A stretch of DNA of 64,000 nucleotides from Methanomicrobiales archaeon (GTDB lineage: Archaea; Halobacteriota; Methanomicrobia; Methanomicrobiales; JACTUA01). Location of the stretch: the NCBI GenBank assembly GCA_030019205.1, contig JASEFH010000013.1, positions 1-64,000 on the forward strand, given 5' to 3'. The translations under genes were made by a program, and so were the position numbers. The number at the start of each line of letters is the position of its first letter. Position 1 is the stretch's first letter. The notes beneath the pieces are model-generated. The model was not told where the DNA came from and did not search any database. It saw only the letters and a list, made by a program, of their open reading frames with translations. Shown piece after piece: positions 1 through 8,683 of the stretch.

Positions 1-293
1 CTCTCTGTCGCACGAAGGGGCAGGAGGAGCGAATCCCTCCCCCGGAGAACACCCGGGAGCCGTGCACAGGCTCTCGATGAGGAATTCAAGCCAATCACAG
101 AGTCAGGCATTCCCTGGCCGGAGCGACCCCCCAGGCCCGTGCCGCGTCCGCACCACGCATCCGGCCCGGCACTGTGCCGCGCCGCCCGTGTCCCCCCGAT
201 GTCCCGGCGGATATGCCCGACGATCGACCCGGCGATGCCCTGCGCCGTCTCGGTGCACGGGTGGGAAAAGAGAGATCGGGTATGGAAAAAAAA

Positions 294-896
294 CTACGCC
301 TCGAACCGTGACCCGTCCATCTGCACCATCTCGAACGAGCAGTAGGAGCAGCGGAAGCGGGATCCCTTGAGCTGCCCCTTCTCGTCGGTGAGCGTCCCCG
401 CCGGGAAGAGGGAGGAGTTGCCGCAGCGGGGGCAGACCCGGAGTTTCGGCGGTCGCGGTCCGCGGGACTCCAGATTCTCGTAGCCGCAGTTGGCGCAGCG
501 GTAGCGGACCTCCCTCACGGCACCCAGATCGTCCAGCACCTCCCTATCCACGAAGAGGGAGGCGGCGCGGCACTGGGGGCAGATGGAGAACTTCGTCGGC
601 TTCTTCCCGTGCTGCTCGAAGTTCTCGTAGTTGCAGGCGGCGCAGCGGACCCAGACGCCGTTTCGCTCGCCCTGCTCGCCCAGCACCTCCTGGTCCACGA
701 AGAGCGAGCCGCTCCCGCAGTTCGGGCAGCGCTTGAACCGGATCAGACGGGTCTCCAGCGGCTCGTAGCTCTCGAAGCCGCAGTTGGCGCACCGCACCTG
801 GATCCCCTTCAGGCTCCCGTCCGCATCGTGGATCTCCCGGTCGATGAAGAGCGAGGAACTGCCGCAGTGCGGGCAGAGTTTGAACTTCAGTGCCAT
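294..896 (-). CDS. Four-zinc-ribbon repeat protein
   Basis: This 200-residue protein is four tandem copies of one zinc ribbon. Each copy has a CPxC knuckle, a short SLFxDxE strand, and a second CxxC knuckle followed by an aromatic residue and Glu. The first Cys of successive copies falls at about residues 8, 57, 106 and 155, an exact 49-residue period. There is no other domain. Such ribbons usually bind nucleic acid or act as adaptors; no specific partner can be named. The ATG at 896 is chosen because the frame upstream loses the repeat character. A TATA-like AATTTAAC lies about 24 bases upstream with no Shine-Dalgarno sequence, which suggests a leaderless transcript. Protein reality is clear from the repeats; function is unknown. 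Confidence 0.85.
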   Translation of the reverse strand: MALKFKLCPHCGSSSLFIDREIHDADGSLKGIQVRCANCGFESYEPLETRLIRFKRCPNCGSGSLFVDQEVLGEQGERNGVWVRCAACNYENFEQHGKKPTKFSICPQCRAASLFVDREVLDDLGAVREVRYRCANCGYENLESRGPRPPKLRVCPRCGNSSLFPAGTLTDEKGQLKGSRFRCSYCSFEMVQMDGSRFEA

Positions 897-1514
897 GGAG
901 GTACATCGGGCGGACGGTGTTAAATTCCTGCCGCAGTGCGCTCCGGCAGGATGCCGGAGCGATTCCCGGATCGCCATGGAAGGCTGACTGGGGCAGCGAT
1001 CCGTCCGTGCAGATATCTCTGCGAAAGGGAGGTTCGCAATACGCCAATTCCACGTCTCCACGCCCCGATTCGGATCGACCGCAGGGTACCGGGACCCGCG
1101 CTCCCGCGCCGGCAAAGGAGGGAAGACCCCCGGGGGCGGCACGGCGGAGGAGACCCCTGCCCGGCGGGCATTCCGGAGGAAATCTCCAGCATCCCGGACC
1201 GCCCGTGACGTGGCAGGAGGTATCATGTCCTCCCGCTGTGATGGTGGCGCACGTGGCGGTTCCAGGTCGGCATCACCGCATCCCCCTACCCGCGACAGGG
1301 GGCCTTGGCTTCCCCGGACCGTTCCTTCTGCCCCTGCTGGCGCGGGCGGACCCGGTGCAGACGGGGCAACCCGCCGGGGGAAGCGCCCCATCGCCGCTCC
1401 GCCCTCCCGAACCGGGAAACACCCCGTATCGGGGGAGGAGCGGACCGCTCCCGAAAACCGCAGCGTGCAGAAGGGCGCCGCACCCGTACACGGGTTCCCG
1501 CAGTGCCGCGCAAA
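897..1514. other. Intergenic region without a recognisable gene
   Basis: About 600 bases between the divergent zinc-ribbon and LemA genes. Open frames exist on both strands but they are Arg/Pro/Gly-rich, show no domain and look like composition artefacts. The promoter of the zinc-ribbon gene should lie at the left end. Confidence 0.5.
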
Positions 1515-1530
1515 GGGAGTTTAATAAGTG
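1515..1530 (+). promoter_or_regulatory. TATA-like promoter of lemA
   Basis: The AT-rich stretch GAGTTTAATAAGTG sits in GC-rich DNA about 40 bases before the lemA ATG. A start of transcription about 25 bases downstream would leave a short leader holding the weak Shine-Dalgarno CCAGGT. Called from position and composition only. Confidence 0.4.
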
Positions 1531-1562
1531 GGAACCGCTCTACCTTTACACCAGGTAACGAT

Positions 1563-2126
1563 ATGGCACTACTGGAATGGATCGTGGGCGGACTGCTGCT
1601 GCTCGTGGCGATCGGCCTGATCATTTTCTTCGTGGGAATCTACAACCGGTTCTACACCCTGAAGAACTCCGCGGAGGCGACCCTCGGGCAGATCAAGGTC
1701 GCCATGAAGAAGAGGCTCGACATGATCGAGCAGCTCCTGGGATCGGTGCGGAGCTACGCGACGTTCGAGAAGGAGACCCTGACGAAGGTGACCGAGATGC
1801 GGGCCAGAATCGGGGGCGCATCCCCGGAGCAGCTCGCCGAGGTGGAGCGGGAGTCGAGAACCATCCTCGGGCGGCTGATCGCCGTCGCGGAGGCCTATCC
1901 CGATCTCAAGACCTCGGCGACCGTCATGAACCTCATGGATGCCGTGCGGGGCGTGGAGGACGAGATCGCCCGCCAGCGCTACACCTACAACAACATCGCC
2001 CAGCAGTACAACACCATGACGGACACCATCCCTTCCAACATCGTTGCACGCCTGCTCAACTTCGTGAAGCTCCAGTATCTGCAGTTCGAAGAGGCGATTG
2101 CCACGCCTCCCCGGATCGAGTTCTAG
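1563..2126 (+). CDS. lemA: LemA family protein
   Basis: A 187-residue protein with an N-terminal membrane segment at about residues 6-25, followed by the long helical LemA domain. The helices carry the family's [17 protein letters not shown] region and the later YPDLKTS and YNNIAQQYN motifs. LemA proteins have a short N-terminal membrane segment with a helical bundle; their biochemical role is unknown. The start is the ATG directly before the hydrophobic segment; longer in-frame extensions upstream are Arg/Pro-rich non-coding sequence. The DUF2207 gene begins 12 bases after its stop, so the two are probably one operon, a pairing seen widely in bacteria and archaea. Confidence 0.92.
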   Translation: MALLEWIVGGLLLLVAIGLIIFFVGIYNRFYTLKNSAEATLGQIKVAMKKRLDMIEQLLGSVRSYATFEKETLTKVTEMRARIGGASPEQLAEVERESRTILGRLIAVAEAYPDLKTSATVMNLMDAVRGVEDEIARQRYTYNNIAQQYNTMTDTIPSNIVARLLNFVKLQYLQFEEAIATPPRIEF

Positions 2127-2138
2127 AGGACGCCTCTC

Positions 2139-3950
2139 ATGGACGAGAAGCAGCAGATCGCCCTCGTGGTCGTCATCGGGCTCGTCATCGGAGCGATCGG
2201 GCTGCTGCTGCTCACTGTCGCGCCGCAGGCGCTCCCCGAGGATCTGGCCGTCGAACGCTACGAGGCCGACTTCTACGGGAACGGCACCCTGGTCGAACGG
2301 ATCACCTACGACGTGGGCGTCTCGGGGCGCTACCGCATGCTCTTCCGCAACTGGGAGGCCCCGCTCGTCTTCGACGGGATCGATCGCCCCCACGTCACCT
2401 TCGTCTCGGTGCGGGGGCCCGACGGAACCATCGGCTATGCGAAGGACTACCGCGGGGAGGTCTTCGTCAGCAGCGAGGCGTCGGGAGCGAGGAGCGTCGT
2501 GCAGAACCTGGCCTTCGAGAGCGAGAGCGGCGTCTACGCTCCGGCCTACTTCGGGGCGGGGATGTACACGGTCGAGTACCGCTACGTGGTGCATCCCCCG
2601 ATCGAGACCGACGGGCAGCTCGCCCACATCAACCTGCGGCTTGCCGACGAGCACATCCCCTACCGGAACGTGCGGATCGCCATCCACTCCCCCCACCTCC
2701 AGGAGGTCTTCCCCTACCCGCCGTTCCTGGGCGTGCAGCAGGAGGACGGATCCGCGATCGTGACGGGGAGCGCCGCTGCGGACGAGCCTCTCGGCGCCGA
2801 CATCCTCTACACGGACGACCTTCTGCAGGAGATCGACGGGTTCCCCCTGACCGTGACGGATGTGCGGGGGCAGACGACCACGGCGAACCTGCTCTACTCC
2901 CTCCCCTACCAGATCGCAGCCGTGCTCTCCCTCCTGGCGCGGATCTTCCTGCTGCTCGCGCCCTTCCTCCTTCTCCTCATCTACTACCGCTACGGGCGGG
3001 AGAAGCCGTATTCCGTGCCGAATTACCTCTCCTTCGTCCCGAACCCGGGCCTGAAGCCCTGGGCGGTCAACCTGCTCTTCCGCGGGGATGCCACCGACTT
3101 CGACGAGAACGGTTTCTACGCCACCCTCCTCGACCTGCACCGCCGGCGGAAGCTCCGGATCACCGAGCGGGAGGGCGGCGGGAGCGTGACCCTGCAGGTG
3201 CTGGACGCCGCATCCGACGATCCCTACGAGAGCCGGGTGCTCCAGGCGCTCCGCTCCATCGAGAAGGAGGGGGCGGTCGACACCGGGGAACTCGAACGGC
3301 TCGCCGCCCGGGCGAAGACCGATGCGGCGGCCCGGACCGAGATCCTCCGCTACCAGCGGGAGCTCCGTTCGGTCACCCGCCACTCCGATCCCCGCCTCGT
3401 CGCCCGCTACATCACGGACGGGCGGTGGCGGGTGCTGCCGGTCGCCGCGATCGGGGCGGTGCTCGCCATCGCCGCGGCGATCGTGCTGATCCTGGCCCCG
3501 TATACCGCCTACATAGCGATCCCCGCGATCGTCGCCGCCATCCTGGTGATCGGGCAGGCGGGGGTGAGCCTGCTCTTCCCCTCCACCCTCTTCGGGCGGT
3601 GGAAGGGCGACGCCTACAAGGAGAAGCTGGAGTGGGACGCCTTCCGCACCTTCCTCTCGGACCTGGCGCTGATGAAGCAGTACTCCCCGGCGGACATCTC
3701 CATGTGGGGTGAGTGGCTGGTCTACGGCACCGCCCTCGGGGTCGGCGAGAAGGTGGAGCGGGCGATGAAAGACCTGAACGTGAACCTCGCGGAGGCGAAC
3801 GTGCCGCTCTACGTGCCGTTGAGGACTGCGTTCGTGCCCGTCATCCTCTTCACCCCCCCGCCTCCCGCCGGCGGCAGGGGCGGAGGTTTCGGCGGGGGCG
3901 GATTCGGCGGAGGCGGAGGTTTCGGCGGGGGCGGCGCCGGCGGGCGGTGA
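2139..3950 (+). CDS. DUF2207 domain membrane protein with Gly-rich tail
   Basis: A 603-residue membrane protein. A hydrophobic segment at about residues 6-27 precedes an extracellular beta-rich DUF2207 domain (roughly 35-230). A membrane segment follows at about 260-285, then a cytoplasmic region, a pair of membrane helices near 430-480, and a second soluble part. The protein ends in a 25-residue tail made almost only of Gly and Phe. DUF2207 proteins are predicted membrane proteins commonly found beside lemA; their activity is not established. The Gly/Phe tail is typical of the family and may mediate assembly or surface contacts (inference). Confidence 0.9.
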   Translation: MDEKQQIALVVVIGLVIGAIGLLLLTVAPQALPEDLAVERYEADFYGNGTLVERITYDVGVSGRYRMLFRNWEAPLVFDGIDRPHVTFVSVRGPDGTIGYAKDYRGEVFVSSEASGARSVVQNLAFESESGVYAPAYFGAGMYTVEYRYVVHPPIETDGQLAHINLRLADEHIPYRNVRIAIHSPHLQEVFPYPPFLGVQQEDGSAIVTGSAAADEPLGADILYTDDLLQEIDGFPLTVTDVRGQTTTANLLYSLPYQIAAVLSLLARIFLLLAPFLLLLIYYRYGREKPYSVPNYLSFVPNPGLKPWAVNLLFRGDATDFDENGFYATLLDLHRRRKLRITEREGGGSVTLQVLDAASDDPYESRVLQALRSIEKEGAVDTGELERLAARAKTDAAARTEILRYQRELRSVTRHSDPRLVARYITDGRWRVLPVAAIGAVLAIAAAIVLILAPYTAYIAIPAIVAAILVIGQAGVSLLFPSTLFGRWKGDAYKEKLEWDAFRTFLSDLALMKQYSPADISMWGEWLVYGTALGVGEKVERAMKDLNVNLAEANVPLYVPLRTAFVPVILFTPPPPAGGRGGGFGGGGFGGGGGFGGGGAGGR

Positions 3951-4063
3951 GGCGCACCCGCCCTCTTCCCCCCGAAGACCGCATATACCTGCAGGGCGGT
4001 TTACCGCCGGTCTGCGGATCTCGCAAAACCCTTTTCATCCAGCGGAGGACAGAGAGACCCGGC

Positions 4064-4460
4064 ATGGGAGGAGAGGCTGGCGAGTCCCTCCCCGCAGAGG
4101 TCGAGCCGCAGGGGATCGGTGAGATCCCGGTGCGGTACCGCGGCGGCGGCGACTGCGTGGTGCTCGACGTGCGGGAACCGGAGGAGTATGCCCGGGGCCG
4201 CATCGAGGGTGCGAAGAACATCGCCTTCCCCGATACAGAGGCTCTATCCCGGGGGCCCGAAGAAGGACTGCCCCTGCATCGTCGGCTGCAGGCGCGGCGT
4301 GCGGGCTCCAAGCGTGCGGCAGTGCACGGGGGAGCGGGGGTCCCCGGGAGTCTGCAGCATCCAGGGCGGGATCGAGGCAGGCGCAGGGAATGCCGCTCGT
4401 TGCGCAGCGGCGGGCAGGGGAGAGGGGGCCTTCCCCGCAAGAGAATCCTCACCGGGAAAG
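4064..4460 (+). pseudogene. Rhodanese-like gene with multiple frameshifts
   Basis: A rhodanese (sulfurtransferase-like) domain can be read only by changing frame several times. One frame from the ATG at 4064 gives VVLDVREPEEYARGRIEGAK, the second gives CIVGCRRGVRA (the active-site loop region), the first resumes with SKRAAVHGGAGVPG, the second returns with SIQGGIEAGAG, and a third gives GMPLVAQRRAG. Together they span one normal rhodanese domain of about 115 residues. Either the gene is decayed or the assembly has indels in G/C runs. The boundaries at the 3' end are approximate. Confidence 0.7.
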
Positions 4461-5309
4461 CCGGGGTCAATTGATCCAGATTTCGTCCCGTTCAGAGAAC
4501 ACCGCTTCTCCCCATGCCGGGAAGGACGATCGGACCAGGGGGGAGGGCCGCCGCATACCCGCATGCGACAAGGTCCGCTCTGTCCGTGTTCCGATCCCCC
4601 TGCTTCCCTGCAGCAGGACAGCCTCCGTATGCGAGAGGGAGATCTGTCCTGCGCCCGCACCTCTTGCTCGATTGCGGTTCACCCATGCGGGGCTATCGCA
4701 CCGAGGGGAGAGGGGGCGCACCCTCCTCCCGCCGTTCCCCGCCCCCGCTGATGCGATGCCCTGCGGGGAGGATCCGTGGCGGCGATTCACCATGCGCTCC
4801 CGCCCCTGCGGTACGATGCCCCCGGGTTGGAAGCCCCGGGCGCGGTCCGCTCGTCCCGCGGCGATGCGGTCGGGACCCTGCGGGGAGACAAGAAAGCCTA
4901 TCGCCCGTCTCGGAAAAACGTCCGTGACCAGGACCGGATTTCAGATAACGCCGATTCCCTCGCCCCCGGGATCATCGCACTTGGGGAGGAGGGCGGTAAA
5001 CGGATCGGGTCCGCCAATCCTTCTCCTCGCTTGACAGTCGATCGAAACCTGCACCTCCCGTTCCAACGCAGGCGAGATCGCCTCCGGCCAATCCCCGGAG
5101 GAGGGATCCGAAATCGAACGATTGGCCCTTCGCAACACGGCTTCAGTGCCCATGATCTCCGATATCGCCCGGCAGATCCCGGGGGGGAGATCGAGGAGCC
5201 GTTCCCTTCTCCCCGTATCGTGCTGCGGCAGGACAGATGGACGGGGATACGAGCGGAAGGATGGAGTGCACCGATCGTCTGCAAAAAGGGCCCGGGCCAG
5301 GCAGGGCCG
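4461..5309. other. Long non-coding stretch
   Basis: About 850 bases downstream of the broken rhodanese gene. Both strands contain long open frames, all Arg/Pro/Gly/Ser-rich and without hydrophobic cores, motifs or ribosome binding sites. I see no gene, repeat array or RNA here. Confidence 0.45.
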
Positions 5310-5507
5310 TTACTTCTTCTCTTCCTCGACGATGTGCAGGATCTCGTCGATCACCTCGATCATGAAGATCTCGTCGAGTTCCATCGTCTCGTTTCCGAGC
5401 ATGTCGATCAGGGCGTTGCTGGCCAGGTCGAGGGCCTCGTTCTCGTCGTCGGCATACACGAGGATGTCTGCAGTATAGCGGATGTGGAACTTCTCCTTCT
5501 CTGTCAA
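5310..5507 (-). CDS. Small acidic protein, unknown function
   Basis: A 65-residue protein very rich in Asp and Glu, ending in EEEKK. It begins with a short predicted beta strand ([13 protein letters not shown]) followed by two amphipathic helices. I do not recognise the family. The TTG at 5507 is preferred because GAGGTG lies six bases before it; a GTG nine bases further up overlaps that Shine-Dalgarno sequence. A TTTATA box about 55 bases upstream on the same strand supports an independent transcript divergent from the HPS-RraA gene. Confidence 0.7.
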   Translation of the reverse strand: MTEKEKFHIRYTADILVYADDENEALDLASNALIDMLGNETMELDEIFMIEVIDEILHIVEEEKK

Positions 5508-5558
5508 TCGGTTCACCTCACGCGCCCTGCGGCGGGGGCTGCATTGACTCCTGCGGCA

Positions 5559-5570
5559 GGGTATAAAGAA
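5559..5570 (-). promoter_or_regulatory. TATA box of the small acidic protein gene
   Basis: Read on the minus strand this is CTTCTTTATACC, a good match to the archaeal TATA consensus, about 55 bases upstream of the TTG start. The intergenic region must also hold the plus-strand promoter of the HPS-RraA gene, for which CTTTATGG near 5620 is a weaker candidate. Confidence 0.45.
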
Positions 5571-5654
5571 GTTGTGGATTGCCTCCGGGGGCGTTTGCGC
5601 CTGCAGGATGCAGCACCGGAATCCTTTATGGCCCGGATTCCCCAATGGATCAGC

Positions 5655-6941
5655 ATGAAGAGGCCGATCCTTCAGGTGGCTCTGGATCTCCTGGAGCTGA
5701 AGCGGGCAGTGCAGATCGCGAAGGATGCCGTGGACGGCGGCGCGGACTGGATCGAGGCGGGAACCCCGCTGATCAAGAGCGAGGGGATGAACGCGGTGCG
5801 GACGCTGCGGGCGGCGTTTCCCGATCACGTGATCGTGGCCGACATGAAGGTCGCCGATACCGGGACGGTCGAGGTGGAGATGGCGGCAAAAGCCGGTGCC
5901 GGCGTGGTCTGCGTCCTCGCCGATGCGGACGACGCGGTGATCGGGGAGTGCGTCCGCGCCGCGCGGCTCTACGGCGTTAAGATCATGGCCGACCTGATGG
6001 CGGTGCAGGACCCCGTCCGGCGGGCAAAGGAGCTGGAAGCGCTCGGCGTGGACTGCATCAACGCCCACGTGGGGATCGACCAGCAGATGGTCGGGAAGAC
6101 CTCGGTGGCGCTGCTCCAGAGCCTGGTCGGCGAGGTGGGGATCCCGATCGCGGTCGCCGGAGGGCTGGAGCCATCCACGGCAGCCCGGGTGGCGGAGCTG
6201 GGGGCTTCCATCGTCATCGTCGGCGGAGCCATCGTGCGGTCGGCGGACGTGCGGGGGTCGACGGCAGCGGTGCGGCAGGCGATCGACCGCCGGGAGGCGA
6301 AGGAGGAGAGGCGGGAGAGCCGGGACGAGGCGATCCGCCGCATCCTTCTCGAAGTCTCGGCCCCGAACGTCTCCGACGCCCTGCACCGCAAGGGTGCCAT
6401 GGCGGGGGCCGCGCCCCTCTGCGGGAACGTGAAGATGGTCGGACGGGCCGTCACCGTGCAGACGTTCGCCGGGGACTGGGCGAAACCGGTGGAAGCGATC
6501 GATCGGGCAGAGCCCGGGGACGTGATCGTCATCTACAACGACGGCGGCACCCACGTCGCCCCCTGGGGCGAACTCGCCACCCTCTCCTGCATCGGCCGCG
6601 GGCTCGCCGGGGTGGTGATCGACGGGGCGGTGCGGGACGTCGACGATATCCGGAGGCTCGGCTTTCCCACATTCGCCCGGGCCGTCGCCCCGAACGCGGG
6701 GGAGCCGAAGGGGTTCGGGGAGATCAACACCGAGATCACCTGCTGCGGGCAGACCGTGCGGCCCGGGGACTGGATCGTCGGGGACGAGAGCGGTGTCGTC
6801 GTCGTGCCGCGGGAGCGGGCCTACGAGGTGGCGCGGAGGGCGCTCGAAGTGAAGAAGACGGAAGAGCGGATCCGCCAGGAGATCCGGGAGGGATCCACCC
6901 TCTCCACGGTGATGGAACTCCTGAAGTGGGAGAAGAAGTAG
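5655..6941 (+). CDS. Bifunctional 3-hexulose-6-phosphate synthase / RraA-like protein
   Basis: A 428-residue fusion. Residues 1 to about 210 form the HPS TIM barrel of the orotidine-phosphate decarboxylase superfamily, with VALDLLEL, the [13 protein letters not shown] loop and the DMKVADTG active-site Asp-Lys region. Residues about 225-428 form an RraA/HMG-aldolase-like domain with [21 protein letters not shown] and [13 protein letters not shown] interconverts ribulose 5-phosphate plus formaldehyde with hexulose 6-phosphate. In methanogens it is linked to ribose-phosphate supply and to the reductive hexulose-phosphate cycle with RuBisCO, which also lies in this window. The role of the RraA-like half is not settled. 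The ATG directly before [10 protein letters not shown] is the chosen start; an in-frame ATG nine codons upstream is possible. Confidence 0.93.
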   Translation: MKRPILQVALDLLELKRAVQIAKDAVDGGADWIEAGTPLIKSEGMNAVRTLRAAFPDHVIVADMKVADTGTVEVEMAAKAGAGVVCVLADADDAVIGECVRAARLYGVKIMADLMAVQDPVRRAKELEALGVDCINAHVGIDQQMVGKTSVALLQSLVGEVGIPIAVAGGLEPSTAARVAELGASIVIVGGAIVRSADVRGSTAAVRQAIDRREAKEERRESRDEAIRRILLEVSAPNVSDALHRKGAMAGAAPLCGNVKMVGRAVTVQTFAGDWAKPVEAIDRAEPGDVIVIYNDGGTHVAPWGELATLSCIGRGLAGVVIDGAVRDVDDIRRLGFPTFARAVAPNAGEPKGFGEINTEITCCGQTVRPGDWIVGDESGVVVVPRERAYEVARRALEVKKTEERIRQEIREGSTLSTVMELLKWEKK

Positions 6942-6945
6942 GAGG

Positions 6946-7380
6946 TCACTGGAAGGTGCTGCGCTCCAGGAGCTGACCCCCGTGCGCCAGGAGCTCGCGG
7001 ATCGCCGCGCGGGGATCGTCCACGCGGAGGATCAGCACGGCGGCATCCTTTCCGCTGTAGGCATAGGAGTACTCGATGTTGACGTTCGCATCCCCCAGGA
7101 TGCGGGCGATCTCGTAGAGACCGCCGGGCTCGTCCCGCATCTTCACTCCGATCACGTCGGTGAACGAGACGATGAACCCCATCTCGGTCAATTTCCTGTG
7201 CGCACGGTCCGGATGATCCACGAGCGCGCGGACCACGCCGAAACCGTCGGCCTCCGCGATGGAGAACGCGAAGATGTTGATCTTCTCCTCCTCGAGCGCG
7301 TGGGCGACCGCCGCCAGCCGCCCGGGCCTGTTCTCCGAGAACACGGATATCTGCTGGATGATGTACTTCTCTTTCTCCAT
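6946..7380 (-). CDS. Tandem ACT-domain regulatory protein
   Basis: A 144-residue protein made of two ACT domains: residues about 5-70 (QISVFSENRPGRLAAVAHAL) and about 73-140 (VIGVKMRDEPGGLYEIARIL). ACT pairs bind amino acids or related ligands and regulate enzymes. It is the last gene of an operon with two phenylacetate-CoA ligases; the ligase stop lies one base before its ATG. The family is found with aryl-CoA ligases and indolepyruvate oxidoreductase genes in methanogens, so sensing of aromatic amino acids or aryl acids is plausible (inference). Confidence 0.88.
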   Translation of the reverse strand: MEKEKYIIQQISVFSENRPGRLAAVAHALEEEKINIFAFSIAEADGFGVVRALVDHPDRAHRKLTEMGFIVSFTDVIGVKMRDEPGGLYEIARILGDANVNIEYSYAYSGKDAAVLILRVDDPRAAIRELLAHGGQLLERSTFQ

Positions 7381-7381
7381 G

Positions 7382-8683
7382 TCAGAGCACCCTCTTGTCA
7401 ACGACCCTTTTTGCCTTCCCCTCGAAGCGGGGAAGGGATCCCGGCGCCACCAGCTCCACGTCGGCGCTGACGTTCAGCGAGTTCTGGAGCTTGTGGGCCA
7501 CTTTCTTCTTGATGTTCATCAGTTCGGGGATCTTGTCGGAGAACGACTCCGGCGAGAGTTCCACCCGCACCAGCATCTCGTCGAGCGCCCCCGTGCGGTC
7601 GACCACGATCTGGAACTGCCGCCCGACCTCCGGGATCCCCATCAGGGCATGCTCGATCTGGGAGGGGAAGACGTTGATCCCCCGGATGATCAGCATGTCG
7701 TCCACCCGCCCCTGGATGCGGGTGATGCGGGGATGCGTCCGCCCGCAGGGGCAGGGATCGCCATTCAGCGTGCTGATATCCCCGATGCGGAAACGGACCA
7801 TGGGCAGCGCCTCCTTCTGCAGGATCGTCATCACCAGTTCGCCGGGTTCGCCCGGGGCGCAGGGCTCGCCGCTGTTCGGGTCCAGGACCTCGACCAGCGC
7901 AAAGTCGCTCCAGACGTGCATACCCTTCTGCTCGGCGCACTCCGTGAAGAGCGGCCCCGACAGTTCGCTCGTCCCGTAGATGTCGAAGGCCCGGATCCCC
8001 AGCCACTCCTGGATGCGGGTCCGCATCCGCTCCGACCAGGGCTCGGCTCCCAGGACACCGGTCCGCAGCTGGGTGTCCTTCGCGATGCTGATCCCCATCC
8101 GCTCCGCCACTTCGCCCATGTGGATCAGGTACGAGGGGGTGCAGGCGATCGCGGTCGCGCCCAGATCCTGCATCAGCTCGATCTGCCGCTCGGTGTTGCC
8201 CACGCTCGTGGGGAGCACCGTCGCCCCGATCCGTTCGGCCCCGTAGTGGAGACCCAGCCCGCCGGTGAAGAGCCCGTAGCCGTAGCTCACCTGTATCACG
8301 TCCCCCCGCCCGAGTCCGCAGGAGGTGAGCGCCCGCGCCAGCGACGTGGTCCAGGCGTCCACGTCCCGCTGCGTGTAGCCGACCACGGTCGGTTTTCCGG
8401 TGGTGCCGCTCGAGACATGGTAGCGCACGAGCTCCTCCTTCCCCACCGTGAAGATCCGATCGGGATAGTTGTCCCGCAGATCCCGTTTGTACATGAACGG
8501 CAGCTTCGTCACGTCGGCGAGCGTGCGGATGTCGTCCGGGTGGACATGCGCCTCCCGCATTCGTTCATGGTAGAACGGGTTGAAGCTGTAGAGGCGGTAG
8601 ACCAGCGTCTTCAGGAGACGGAACTGGAGTTTCTCGAGGTCCTCTCTCGGCATCTCCTCGATCCGCGGATCCCAGTAGCTCAA
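7382..8683 (-). CDS. paaK: Phenylacetate-CoA ligase family protein (second of pair)
   Basis: A 433-residue adenylate-forming enzyme. The ATP-binding loop VSSGTTGKPTVVGYT is at about residues 90-105, the IYGTSELSGP motif near 230, the RFRIGD motif near 300 and the C-terminal hinge/lid region from about 330. Such enzymes activate phenylacetate, indoleacetate or other aryl acids to CoA thioesters. It starts on TTG, and the TTGA overlaps the stop of the upstream paralogue by four bases, which indicates translational coupling. Exact substrate is not evident. Confidence 0.92.
   Translation of the reverse strand: MSYWDPRIEEMPREDLEKLQFRLLKTLVYRLYSFNPFYHERMREAHVHPDDIRTLADVTKLPFMYKRDLRDNYPDRIFTVGKEELVRYHVSSGTTGKPTVVGYTQRDVDAWTTSLARALTSCGLGRGDVIQVSYGYGLFTGGLGLHYGAERIGATVLPTSVGNTERQIELMQDLGATAIACTPSYLIHMGEVAERMGISIAKDTQLRTGVLGAEPWSERMRTRIQEWLGIRAFDIYGTSELSGPLFTECAEQKGMHVWSDFALVEVLDPNSGEPCAPGEPGELVMTILQKEALPMVRFRIGDISTLNGDPCPCGRTHPRITRIQGRVDDMLIIRGINVFPSQIEHALMGIPEVGRQFQIVVDRTGALDEMLVRVELSPESFSDKIPELMNIKKKVAHKLQNSLNVSADVELVAPGSLPRFEGKAKRVVDKRVL

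Noticed and set aside
1569-3383. A 604-codon minus-strand frame opposite lemA/DUF2207
   Set aside because: The plus-strand frames carry recognised domains; the antisense product is charge-rich and domain-free.
4390-5034. A 214-codon frame after the rhodanese remnant
   Set aside because: Only its first dozen residues continue the rhodanese domain; the rest is Arg/Pro/Ser-rich non-coding sequence.
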